DNA of 64,000 nucleotides from an uncultured Sphingomonadaceae bacterium (GTDB lineage Bacteria > Pseudomonadota > Alphaproteobacteria > Sphingomonadales > Sphingomonadaceae), in NCBI GenBank assembly GCA_937996655.1, contig CALKUK010000014.1, forward strand, positions 372,001 to 436,000, read 5' to 3'. Shown here piece after piece: positions 35,183 through 43,651 of this stretch. Position 1 is the stretch's first letter, and every line of letters begins with the position of its first letter. The position numbers and the translations under genes were made by a program. The notes beneath the pieces were generated by a model, which worked only from the letters and a program-made list of their open reading frames with translations, searched no databases and was not told the DNA's origin.

Positions 35183-36508
35183 ATGACATCTTTCGCATCT
35201 ACCGCCTCGCCCCCGCCGTTGCGCCTAGAGGGCCGTAAGCTTGGCCTGTGGATGACGGTCGCGCTCGTGATCGGCAATATGATCGGCTCGGGCGTGTTTC
35301 TTTTGCCCGCAAGCCTTGCCCCCTTTGGTTGGAACGCCGTCTTCGGCTGGATCGTTACGATCGCAGGCGCGCTCTGCCTCGCGCACGTGCTGGCGCGGCT
35401 GACAGCGGCGGCAGATGGGCCAATTGGCCCGGCTGAACTGGTGGAGCGCAGCTTTGGCCCGGTTGCGGGTTTTCTCATCGGGTTTAGCTTCTGGGTCTCG
35501 GTTTGGGCGGGGACGGCGACGATCTCCATCGGTGCTGTCTCTTATGCGGCGAGCTTCCTGCCCATCCTCGGCGCGCATCCGGCTTTGTCGGCGGCGGGCG
35601 TCATCTGGGCGGTCACGCTCGTCAATCTGATGGGCACGCGATCTGCGGGCGGGTTTCAGGTGCTGACGACGGTGCTGAAGCTGACCCCGCTGATCGTTGT
35701 CGCCATCCTCATCTTCGTCGTCCTCGGCCGCGAAGGTGGGGCAGCGATCAAGCCATTCGCGCCGGAAACTCTGTCGCTCTCCGGCATCAATCAGGCCGCG
35801 GCCATCACGCTGTGGGCCATGGTCGGGTTTGAAGCCGCCTGTGCCGCCTCGGGCAAGATTGAGAACCCGGCGCGCAATGTCCCGCGCGCGACCTTTCTTG
35901 GCGCGCTTTTGTGCGGGGTGTTCTACTTCATCGTCTGTTCGGGCATCGCGCTGATGCTGCCTGCCGATCAGGTGGCGAAATCCAACGCGCCGTTTGAGCT
36001 GTTTGTCGCGACCTTCTGGTCCCCAGGTCCCGCCGCCTTTGTCGCGCTTTTCGCCGCGATCAGCGCGGTCGGTGCGGTCAATGGCTGGGTGCTGGTGCAG
36101 GGCGAAGTCCCCTATGAAATGGCCCAGCGCCGCCTGATGCCGCGTTGGTTTGGCGGCACGGCGAAGAACGGTGTGCCCGTGCGCGCCCTGATCATCGCCA
36201 GTGTGCTCGCCAGTGTGCTGGTGCTCGCCAATAGCAGCCGGACGATGGGCGGCCTCTTCACCTTCATGGCGCTGCTGACGACGGCCGTGACGCTCTGGCT
36301 CTACCTCGCCTGCGCGGTGGTGGCGCTCAAACGACGGATCGCCGTGCCCGCCGCTATTGCAGGGCTGCTCTTCGGCCTCTGGTCCCTCTGGGGTGCGGGG
36401 ATTGAGGCGAGCGGTTACAGCTTCCTACTGATGATCGCGGGTCTGCCGGTGTACTGGTGGGCGCGGGGCGAGGCCAGGATCGGTGGGGAGGCGCTGGTCG
36501 CCGAGTGA
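35183..36508 (+). CDS. APC-family amino acid permease
   Basis: This 441-residue inner-membrane transporter has 12 predicted hydrophobic segments. The first carries the unwound substrate-binding GNMIGSGVFLLP motif (about residues 34-45) typical of the APC superfamily. Segment six has LWAMVGFEAACAASGKIENPARNVPRA, also canonical. It is closest in pattern to arginine/agmatine or ornithine exchangers, but the substrate is not certain. The ATG at 35183 is preferred since the upstream open frame runs through a terminator and repeat. The next 322 bp contain only repeats. Confidence 0.9.
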   Translation: MTSFASTASPPPLRLEGRKLGLWMTVALVIGNMIGSGVFLLPASLAPFGWNAVFGWIVTIAGALCLAHVLARLTAAADGPIGPAELVERSFGPVAGFLIGFSFWVSVWAGTATISIGAVSYAASFLPILGAHPALSAAGVIWAVTLVNLMGTRSAGGFQVLTTVLKLTPLIVVAILIFVVLGREGGAAIKPFAPETLSLSGINQAAAITLWAMVGFEAACAASGKIENPARNVPRATFLGALLCGVFYFIVCSGIALMLPADQVAKSNAPFELFVATFWSPGPAAFVALFAAISAVGAVNGWVLVQGEVPYEMAQRRLMPRWFGGTAKNGVPVRALIIASVLASVLVLANSSRTMGGLFTFMALLTTAVTLWLYLACAVVALKRRIAVPAAIAGLLFGLWSLWGAGIEASGYSFLLMIAGLPVYWWARGEARIGGEALVAE

Positions 36509-36590
36509 AGGGCGCCTTTGCGCGTTCTGTTGTCGACGTTGGACGCCTGCCACGACTGTAATTTGGGCACCGTGCCTCACAAGGCTCCCC

Positions 36591-36757
36591 GTCGCCCCGT
36601 GCCTGACACGGGGCTTGGCTGTTCTTGCACGTTCCCGTTTGGCATGATCGAGGTGGAGAACCCCGAATGGCTGGACCTCTGGGCGCAGCGGTCTCCAGCG
36701 AGCGCGGGGGCGAAACCGGACGGAGGTTAGCCTAGCCCCGTGTCAAGCACGGGGCGA
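36591..36757. repeat. Pair of inverted REP-like palindromes in the 36509-36830 gap
   Basis: The element gtcgccccgtgcctgacacggggcttg (36591-36617, shown here only as arms: ccccgtg and cacgggg around cctga) recurs inverted at 36735-36757, with a single base change, 117 bp away. Each half is a 7-bp hairpin. The rest of the gene-free gap from 36509 to 36830 shows no convincing coding region or promoter. Confidence 0.8.
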
Positions 36758-36830
36758 CGCGGTGGAGGCAGTGCGCTGCCGCCAAGTGCGATCGTTGCGC
36801 GGTGTCCCGAAAGCCAGTCTGCGAAACAAG

Positions 36831-36962
36831 TCAGGCAAGCCATGCCTTCAAAGCGATGGCGATCAGTATGAGGGTGCCGACAATAAGCCACCCTTCCCAA
36901 GTTCTGGGTCGGTACCCTATCCCAAATCGTTTGGGGCCAAACCAAAGGCGGGGGTCGTTCAC
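36831..36962 (-). CDS. 43-residue membrane protein
   Basis: This short gene is easily missed. Read on the minus strand from a GTG at 36960-36962, preceded by AGGGA six bases upstream, it encodes 43 residues: a polar part with LWFGPKRFGIGYRPRTWEGW (residues 6-25), then one transmembrane helix (about 26-42). The G-x-G-x-x-P-x-T-W-x-G-W pattern resembles short membrane proteins and DUF5808-like tails in many bacteria, as recalled. Function is unknown. It lies between the REP pair and dnaE2, on the dnaE2 strand. Confidence 0.7.
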   Translation of the reverse strand: MNDPRLWFGPKRFGIGYRPRTWEGWLIVGTLILIAIALKAWLA

Positions 36963-37037
36963 TGAAAATCCCTGAAAAGAGGCGCGGTACTCGCCGACGT
37001 TAGCAGCAAACGGGGTGTCCGCAATGCTGCCATCCCC

Positions 37038-40000
37038 TCAATGAAAATCCCGCGACTTCGGGAAAATCCGCACGTCCCTCGGATGCCGCACCCTCGGGTG
37101 TTGCGGGTGGGCGAATTCGTCGGCGCGGCTGAGTTGGGGGTCGAGGCGGCGTTGGTCGGACAGGCGCTCCATCTCTCCATTCCGTTCGGTGATGCGGTGA
37201 GCCATCAGGTGGACGATGCCTTCGGGGCTGCGCTGCACTTCGCCTGCCACCTGCATCAGGCGGGAGGCCATGACGGCGCGGCGCTGCGTCTCAAAGGTGC
37301 GGGCCCACATGATGATGTTGGCGACGCCGCTTTCATCCTCCAGTGTCACGAAGATCGCCTTGCCATTGCCGGGCCGCTGCCGGACGAGGACGAAGCCTGC
37401 AACCGCCACCCGCGCGCCGGCCTTGGCGAGCATCAGCTCTGCACAGGAGAGGACATGCTCGGCGCGGAAGACGGGGCGGAGCAGCGCCATCGGATGGGTT
37501 TTGAGCGAGAGGCGGATCGTCTGGTAATCCGCGACGACATGCTCGCCCAGATGCATGGTGGGCAGCGCCATGTCTTCCTCCGCGCCCAATTCCCGCGCGC
37601 GGGCGGCGGCGAACAGGGGCAACTCATCGGTCGGCGTGCGGCGCACGTCCCATAGCGCCTCGCGCCTGTCGAGCGCGATCGAGCGAAAGGCATCGGCATC
37701 TGCGAGCAGCTTGAGCGCGCGCGACGGCAACACCGCCTTGCGCGCCAGTTCCTCCACAGAGGCAAAGGGACGGCGGGCGGCAATCGCATCGGCCCAGTCC
37801 TCGCGAAAGCCCGACATCTGCCGCATGCCGAGCCGCATGGCGAGTGCGCCGTCTGCGCGGCGATCAACGGCGTTGTTCCAGAAGCTCTCGTTCACATCGA
37901 TGGGCAGCACCGCCACCCCATGTTCGCGCGCATCACGCACGATCTGCGCCGGCGCGTAAAAGCCCATCGGTTGGGAATTGAGCAAAGAGGCGGCAAACAC
38001 CGCCGGGTAATGGTGCTTGATCCAAGAGGAGACCCAGACCAGCCGGGCAAAGGCAATGGCGTGGCTTTCCGGGAAACCATAAGAGCCAAAGCCCTCAATC
38101 TGTTTGAAGCAGCGTTCGGCAAAGTCCTGTTCATAGCCGCGCCGCACCATGCCGCCGACCAGCTTGTCGCGAAAGGCATCGATCATGCCGAGGTTGCGGA
38201 ACGTCGCCATCGCGCGGCGCAGCTGGTTCGCCTCAGACGGGGTGAATTCTGCCGCGACAATGGCGAGCTTCATCGCCTGTTCCTGAAACAGCGGCACGCC
38301 CAACGTCTTGCCGAGCACATCGTGCAATTCATGGGGGTCATGCGGCGGGGCGGGTGCAGGGAAGTCCACCTTCTCCCGCCCCTGCCGCCGCCGCAGATAG
38401 GGGTGGACCATGTCGCCCTGAATGGGGCCGGGGCGGACGATGGCAACCTGAATGGCAAGATCATAGAAATTGCGGGGCCGCATCCGGGGCAACATGTTCA
38501 TCTGCGCGCGGCTTTCGACCTGAAACACGCCGACGCTGTCGCCCTTGCACAGCATGTCGAACACGGCCTCATCCGCATCGGGGATGTTGGAGAGGGTGAG
38601 CGGCGGGCCGGCGTCCGTGCGCACCTCCTCAATCATGTCGAACGCCTTTTTGATGCAGGTGAGCATGCCCAATGCCAGCACATCGACCTTCATCAGGCCC
38701 AGCGCGTCGATATCGTCCTTATCCCATTCGATGAAGGTGCGGTCCTCCATCGCGGCGTTGAGGATGGGCACTGTCTCGTCCAGCCGGTCCTCGGTCAGCA
38801 CAAAGCCGCCGACATGCTGCGACAGATGGCGGGGGTAATGCAGGATCTTCTGCACGAAATGGTTGAGCCGCGCGATTTCCGGATTGTCGGGGTCAAAGCC
38901 CGTCTCCGCAAAGCGCTTCGCATCCATCGTTGAGGAATAGCTGCCCCAGATGGTGGAAGAGAGGCGCTGGGTGATGTCCTCCGTCAGGCCGAGCGCCTTG
39001 CCGACCTCGCGCACCGCGCTGCGCGGGCGGTAATGGATGACCGTCGCGACGATGCCTGCGCGGTGGCGGCCATAGCGTTCATAGATGTACTGCATCACCT
39101 CCTCGCGCCGCTCATGCTCAAAATCGACATCGATGTCGGGTGGCTCGCGGCGCTCTTCGGAAATGAAGCGGGAGAAAAGCAGGCTGTGTTTGGCAGGGTC
39201 CACCGCCGTGATGCCCAGCACGAAACACACGGCGGAGTTCGCCGCCGACCCGCGCCCTTGGCACAGGATGCCGCGCCCCTGCGCGAACTGCACGACATCA
39301 TGGACGGTCAGGAAATAGGCGGCGTAGGTTAGCCGCTCGATGATCTCCAATTCCTCGGTGAGGAGTGCTGCGAGCTTGGGCGGGGTGCCCTCGGGCCAGC
39401 GGTCGGCGCATTTCTGGGCGACGAGCGTCTCCAGCCAGGCTTGCGGCGTATAGCCGGGGGGGATCGGCTCATGCGGATAGTCATAGGCCAGTTGGGAGAG
39501 ATCGAAGGAGAGGACCTCCATCAGCCGCGCAATTTCGCTCAGCGCTTCGGGCGCATCGGTGAAGAGGCGCGCCATTTCGGCGGCTGTCTTTAGATGACGT
39601 TCGGCATTGGCAGCGAGTTTGCGGCCTGCCTTGTCGATGCTTGTCTTCTCCCGGATGCAGGTGAGGATATCCTGCAGGGGCCGGTCTTCGGGTGTGGCAT
39701 AGAGCACATCGTTGACGGCGATCAGCGGGACGCCGGTTTCGGTGGAGAGCGCTTTCATCTCCGCCAGGCGCCGCCGGTCGCGCCCGGTGCGGTGCATGGC
39801 GACACCCAACCACAGATGCGGCGTCCGGTTGGCGAGGAGGGTCAGCTTTGCGGCCAAGGGCGACCCGCCAAGCGGCGCGGTGCCAGCGGGGGCGGGGGGC
39901 AAACGGTCGGGCAGCACGATCAGCGCCATCTCCTCACACCATTCCGCCAGATCATCGAAGTAGAGCAGGCAGCTGCCCTTGTCCGTCCGTAAATTGCCGA

Positions 40001-40343
40001 GCGAGAGCAGCCGCGTTAGCCGACCCCAGCCGCGTCGGTTGACGGGATAGGCGATGATGTCCGGCGTCCCATCGGAAAAGACGAGCCGGGCGCCGGTGAG
40101 CAGGCGGAAGTCCGGCGCGTGGCCCGCGTCATGCAAATCCCGCAGCGCCCGCCAGGCGCGGACGACGCCTGCCACAGTGTTGCGGTCGGCAATGCCCAGT
40201 CCTTTATGGCCCAGCGCCACCGCCTCTGCGACCATGTCTGCCGGTTGTGACGCGCCGTGGAGGAAGGAGAAGGCGGTGGCGGCGGCGAGTTCGGCATAGG
40301 CAGGCCACCGGTCGTCTGAACGGGCCTCATCCGAACAGGCCAT
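37038..40343 (-). CDS. dnaE2: Error-prone DNA polymerase DnaE2 (ImuC)
   Basis: This 1101-residue C-family polymerase extends past lesions during SOS mutagenesis, together with ImuA and ImuB. It opens with a PHP domain (YAELAAATAFSFLHGASQPADMV), then the polymerase core, including the PDIDVDFEHERREEVMQYIYERYG catalytic region near residue 395, helix-hairpin-helix and OB domains, and ends with the typical HPRDVRIFPKSRDFH tail. It lacks the replicative DnaE C-terminal tau-binding part. Its start lies 17 bp inside imuB, so the cassette is translationally coupled. Expression is set by the LexA box at 42599-42613. Confidence 0.97.
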   Translation of the reverse strand: MACSDEARSDDRWPAYAELAAATAFSFLHGASQPADMVAEAVALGHKGLGIADRNTVAGVVRAWRALRDLHDAGHAPDFRLLTGARLVFSDGTPDIIAYPVNRRGWGRLTRLLSLGNLRTDKGSCLLYFDDLAEWCEEMALIVLPDRLPPAPAGTAPLGGSPLAAKLTLLANRTPHLWLGVAMHRTGRDRRRLAEMKALSTETGVPLIAVNDVLYATPEDRPLQDILTCIREKTSIDKAGRKLAANAERHLKTAAEMARLFTDAPEALSEIARLMEVLSFDLSQLAYDYPHEPIPPGYTPQAWLETLVAQKCADRWPEGTPPKLAALLTEELEIIERLTYAAYFLTVHDVVQFAQGRGILCQGRGSAANSAVCFVLGITAVDPAKHSLLFSRFISEERREPPDIDVDFEHERREEVMQYIYERYGRHRAGIVATVIHYRPRSAVREVGKALGLTEDITQRLSSTIWGSYSSTMDAKRFAETGFDPDNPEIARLNHFVQKILHYPRHLSQHVGGFVLTEDRLDETVPILNAAMEDRTFIEWDKDDIDALGLMKVDVLALGMLTCIKKAFDMIEEVRTDAGPPLTLSNIPDADEAVFDMLCKGDSVGVFQVESRAQMNMLPRMRPRNFYDLAIQVAIVRPGPIQGDMVHPYLRRRQGREKVDFPAPAPPHDPHELHDVLGKTLGVPLFQEQAMKLAIVAAEFTPSEANQLRRAMATFRNLGMIDAFRDKLVGGMVRRGYEQDFAERCFKQIEGFGSYGFPESHAIAFARLVWVSSWIKHHYPAVFAASLLNSQPMGFYAPAQIVRDAREHGVAVLPIDVNESFWNNAVDRRADGALAMRLGMRQMSGFREDWADAIAARRPFASVEELARKAVLPSRALKLLADADAFRSIALDRREALWDVRRTPTDELPLFAAARARELGAEEDMALPTMHLGEHVVADYQTIRLSLKTHPMALLRPVFRAEHVLSCAELMLAKAGARVAVAGFVLVRQRPGNGKAIFVTLEDESGVANIIMWARTFETQRRAVMASRLMQVAGEVQRSPEGIVHLMAHRITERNGEMERLSDQRRLDPQLSRADEFAHPQHPRVRHPRDVRIFPKSRDFH

Positions 40344-41916
40344 GGAGATACCAGTCAGGGTTGGGCTTCTCAGTGCCGTAGAGCCCGTGGCGGAACAGCC
40401 AGAAGCGGCGGCCCTGGCTGTCTTCCACGCGGAAATAGTCGCGCGTCAGGCCGCCCCCGTCCTTGCGCTTCCACCATTCAGCGGCAATGCGCTCCGGCCC
40501 TTCAAAGGTGATCACATCATGCGTCTGCCGCCGCCAGCGGAAGCGGCGCGGAGGGCCGTCGGGCACTTCGGCAATAACATCGACGATCTGCGGCGGTTCA
40601 AACAGGCGTAGGGGCCGCATCGGTGGATCTCCGGCGGCGCGGTGTGCGGTCAGCGGCAGGACCGGCGCATGGGCGGGCACGGTGAAGCCTGCGCATTCGG
40701 GGATATGGCTGTCCCCTGCGGCAAAGCGCCGGACGCGCGCCTGCCCCAGCCGGACGCCCAGCCGGTCCGCAAGCAGCGCGACTTCGCGTGTCGGGGCCGT
40801 ATTTCCGTCCAGATCGGTCTGGGTGACGCCAAGCGCCTCGGCCACCGGAATGTCGAGGCGGATGAGATCATAGCCAAAGCCGGGGTCGAGCGGATCGTCG
40901 AGCGTGTCGATCCGTTCGCGGAACAGCCGTAGCACCAGATCCACATCGCGCGTCGGCTGGCCTGTGCCGATGCGCAATGTGTGGATCGCGCCGTCGCTGC
41001 GGAAGAGTGTGCTCACAAAATCACGCCCGCCCGCCCCGCGCCGGGCCAGTTCTTCGCCTGCTTCGCGCACAAGGTCTGCCAATGTGGCGAGGACGAAGTC
41101 GGTGCGTGCTACAGGCTCGGCAAAGCGGCGTGGGAAGGAGAGCGCGGGTGGCGTCCGGCGCGGGGTGATGCGAACATCCTCTTCGCCCAGCACACGCGCC
41201 AGCTTCGTGACGGCCTCCGGCCCGAACCGTGCGGCGAGCGGCACGCGCGGGCGGTTGGCCAAATCCCCCAGCAACGTTAGCCCCGCCCGCTTCAGCGCCG
41301 TTGTGCGTTCCTCCCCCAGTCCGAGTGCGACCACAGGCAGATCGTGCACCGATAGAGGCGCAGGCACATAGGGCGTGCGGGCCTCATTCAGCCGATTGGG
41401 CGACAGGCGGCGTCCGGCGCGCAGCAGCTCGCCGCCATGGCGGGCAAGGGCGCGGGCTTTGTCAGGTGTCTCGGCGAGAGCCACCCGCACCGTCATGCCG
41501 CCATCCACCAGCCGGGTGACGAGCGCGCTCACCAGCCCTGCCTCATCCCCCCACAGATGTGCGCAGCCGGTGATGTCAAGGATGAGGCCATCGGGCGAGT
41601 CCACGGCGACGGACGGGGTATAGCGGTCGCACTCCTCAGCGATGCTGTCCAGCAGGCGGGCATCGGCCTCTGGGTCATGCGTCACGGCTTGCACCTCAGG
41701 TACGCGGGCGCGGGCATCGGCGAGCATCATGCCCGGCGCAAGGCCTAGGCTCAGCGCAACCTCATCCACCGCCATGACGCGCATGGCGCCGCCCTGTTTT
41801 TCGGTGAAGAGGCGCGGACCCGTTTCACCCGGATGGTCACGCAACCATCGATCGGCGCTCAACAATGGCAGGAACAGGGCGCAATAGCGCCGGTTCGCTA
41901 AAGGCTGTCCGGTCAT
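40327..41916 (-). CDS. imuB: ImuB, Y-family polymerase-like SOS mutagenesis protein
   Basis: This 529-residue protein is an inactive Y-family polymerase homologue that recruits ImuA and DnaE2 to the beta clamp. The N-terminus RRYCALFLPLLSADRW lacks the catalytic Asp of active Y polymerases, as is usual for ImuB. A clamp-binding candidate is PLRLFEPPQ near residue 435. The ATG at 41916 overlaps imuA by 80 bp, and the stop overlaps dnaE2 by 17 bp. In known systems loss of ImuB abolishes damage-induced mutagenesis. Confidence 0.93.
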   Translation of the reverse strand: MTGQPLANRRYCALFLPLLSADRWLRDHPGETGPRLFTEKQGGAMRVMAVDEVALSLGLAPGMMLADARARVPEVQAVTHDPEADARLLDSIAEECDRYTPSVAVDSPDGLILDITGCAHLWGDEAGLVSALVTRLVDGGMTVRVALAETPDKARALARHGGELLRAGRRLSPNRLNEARTPYVPAPLSVHDLPVVALGLGEERTTALKRAGLTLLGDLANRPRVPLAARFGPEAVTKLARVLGEEDVRITPRRTPPALSFPRRFAEPVARTDFVLATLADLVREAGEELARRGAGGRDFVSTLFRSDGAIHTLRIGTGQPTRDVDLVLRLFRERIDTLDDPLDPGFGYDLIRLDIPVAEALGVTQTDLDGNTAPTREVALLADRLGVRLGQARVRRFAAGDSHIPECAGFTVPAHAPVLPLTAHRAAGDPPMRPLRLFEPPQIVDVIAEVPDGPPRRFRWRRQTHDVITFEGPERIAAEWWKRKDGGGLTRDYFRVEDSQGRRFWLFRHGLYGTEKPNPDWYLHGLFG

Positions 41917-42598
41917 GATCCCACTCCACACACATATCGAAAGGACGTGCCCCACCCCGGTGGCGCACAAGCGAGAGCGACAGGCCGGTCCGTCCCGGAG
42001 CCTGCCCAGCCAGAGGCACCGAAGGGGCGGCGGCCACCTGCCAGCGCGAGGCTGCGGCACTGGCAATCATGCTGTCACTGTTCCGCAGGACCAGCGCGGT
42101 GACGCCCGATTTTTCCGCCGCCAGTGCAAGCCGCCGGCTGGCGGTCAGATCCAGCCTTTTGGCGGTGCCTGTCTCAATCACAGCAGCCGCAAGCCCGGCA
42201 CAGCCGATGCTGTCTGACGCGACCTTGAGGCAGGCGAGCTCATCCGGCGCTGTCACCAGCATGATCCTGTCCGGTGCCAGCCCCAGTTCCGCAAGGCCGG
42301 GGCCATATGGTATGCCCTGACGGCGCAGTTCGGCATCGGTCGACACCCAGAGGATCGGCCCTCCTTCTGCCCCGGCCCGCGCCGCCAGCATCAGCGCGAA
42401 CGCCGCTGCACTGGCGGCATCCAGACCGCTTGCGGGCAGCACTTCATGCACCGCGCCCTTGGCCAGCCCGCCGTCCAGCCGCGCGTCGAGCGCCTCCAGC
42501 CCGAAGGACAAGAGACCCCAACGCCCGCTGGAGGCCGCAGGACCAAGGGCGTCAATCTGGCGTTTAAGCCGTGCAAGAGGGGGATACGAATCAATCAT
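41837..42598 (-). CDS. imuA: ImuA, RecA-like SOS mutagenesis accessory protein
   Basis: This 253-residue protein is the first gene of the imuA-imuB-dnaE2 cassette. It has a RecA/SulA-like fold (WGLLSFGLEALDARLDGGLAKGAVHEVLP, then LMLAARAGAEGGPILWVSTD). The ATG at 42598 begins MIDSYPPLARLKRQIDAL, the normal family start. A LexA box ends one base before this ATG, and no Shine-Dalgarno sequence fits, so the mRNA may be leaderless or nearly so. Its 3' end overlaps imuB by 80 bp. Confidence 0.92.
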   Translation of the reverse strand: MIDSYPPLARLKRQIDALGPAASSGRWGLLSFGLEALDARLDGGLAKGAVHEVLPASGLDAASAAAFALMLAARAGAEGGPILWVSTDAELRRQGIPYGPGLAELGLAPDRIMLVTAPDELACLKVASDSIGCAGLAAAVIETGTAKRLDLTASRRLALAAEKSGVTALVLRNSDSMIASAAASRWQVAAAPSVPLAGQAPGRTGLSLSLVRHRGGARPFDMCVEWDHDRTAFSEPALLRPVPAIVERRSMVA

Positions 42599-42613
42599 GT
42601 TCACACTTTGTTC
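42599..42613 (-). promoter_or_regulatory. LexA box (GTTC-N7-GTTC) of the imuA operon
   Basis: On the plus strand gttcacactttgttc is the direct-repeat LexA operator of alphaproteobacteria with exact 7-bp spacing. On the minus strand it reads GAAC-N7-GAAC and ends immediately before the imuA ATG. Confidence 0.88.
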
Positions 42614-42642
42614 TATTTCCGACGACATTAAATTTCTGTCAA
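42614..42642 (-). promoter_or_regulatory. Promoter of imuA operon
   Basis: A perfect TTGACA -35 (42637-42642 on the minus strand) is followed, 17 bp later, by gaaata (42614-42619) as a weak -10. The LexA box starts directly after the -10, over the expected transcription start. Confidence 0.55.
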
Positions 42643-42700
42643 GGCTTCCCCTTGCATGAGGGGGCTTGATATGGGCCTCCAAGCCTTTGAGGAGGACGTA

Positions 42701-43567
42701 ATGCGTAAGGTTCGAAAAGCGGTGTTTCCGGTGGCCGGTTTAGGGACGCGGTTCCTGCCTGCGACCAAGGCCATGCCGAAGGAAATGCTGCCGGTCGTGG
42801 ACCGTCCGCTCATCCAATATGCAGTGGATGAAGCGCGCGAAGCGGGCATCGAACAGATGATCTTCGTCACCGGTCGCGGCAAAAGCGCGATCGAGGATCA
42901 CTTCGACATCGCCTATGAACTGGAACGCACAATGACGGACCGGGGCAAGGATCTGTCGGTTCTGGAACCCACCCGCCTTGGGCCGGGCAATTGCGCCTAT
43001 GTCCGCCAGCAGGAGCCGCTGGGCCTTGGCCACGCGATCTGGTGCGCGCGCGACATTGTGGGGGATGAGCCGTTCGCTATCTTCCTGCCCGATGAACTGA
43101 TGGCCGGTTCGCCCGGCTGCATGAAGCAGATGATGGACGCCTATGAACAGACGGGCGGCAATGTCATTTCCGTGCTGGAAGTCCCGCATGACAAGGTGTC
43201 GAGCTACGGCGTGATCTCCCCCGGAGAAACGCACGGCAAGATCACCGAGGTTCTGGGCCTCGTTGAAAAGCCGAAGATGGAAGATGCGCCCTCCAACCTC
43301 ATCATCTCAGGCCGCTACATCCTTCAGCCCGAAGTCATGCGTATCCTTGAGGCGCAGGAAAAAGGGGCCGGCGGCGAAATCCAGCTGACCGATGCGATGC
43401 AGCAGATGATCGGCACGCAACCCTTCCACGCCGTCACCTTTGATGGCACGCGTTATGATTGCGGGGATAAGGCCGGGTTCATCACGGCCAATATCGCATT
43501 GGCCCTGCAACGGCCCGATATCGGGCCTGCGGTGCGCGCCTGGCTCAAAGAAACCAAATTGGATTAA
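42701..43567 (+). CDS. galU: UTP-glucose-1-phosphate uridylyltransferase
   Basis: This 288-residue enzyme makes UDP-glucose for polysaccharide and glycolipid synthesis. The nucleotide-binding start MRKVRKAVFPVAGLGTRFLPATKAMPKEMLPV is diagnostic, with the conserved PLGLGHAIWCAR segment near residue 107 and the DGTRYDCGDKAGF segment near the end. The ATG at 42701 is fixed by a strong GAGGAGG site at 42689-42695. It is divergent from imuA, with about 100 bp between starts. Confidence 0.97.
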   Translation: MRKVRKAVFPVAGLGTRFLPATKAMPKEMLPVVDRPLIQYAVDEAREAGIEQMIFVTGRGKSAIEDHFDIAYELERTMTDRGKDLSVLEPTRLGPGNCAYVRQQEPLGLGHAIWCARDIVGDEPFAIFLPDELMAGSPGCMKQMMDAYEQTGGNVISVLEVPHDKVSSYGVISPGETHGKITEVLGLVEKPKMEDAPSNLIISGRYILQPEVMRILEAQEKGAGGEIQLTDAMQQMIGTQPFHAVTFDGTRYDCGDKAGFITANIALALQRPDIGPAVRAWLKETKLD

Positions 43568-43651
43568 TCCACCTCCGTTTGGGACGCTTAAAACCCTGTA
43601 AGAGCTCGAAATCGGTAAGAAATTTTAAGGCCCTGCAGCGACACTGCACGG

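Noticed and set aside
36518..36730. 70-codon plus-strand open frame after the APC permease
   Set aside because: It runs straight through one of the REP hairpins and has no ribosome site or conserved-looking segment.
42641..42667. Hairpin in the galU leader as a regulatory RNA
   Set aside because: Only about 5 pairs hold and the sequence overlaps the divergent imuA promoter; too weak to call.
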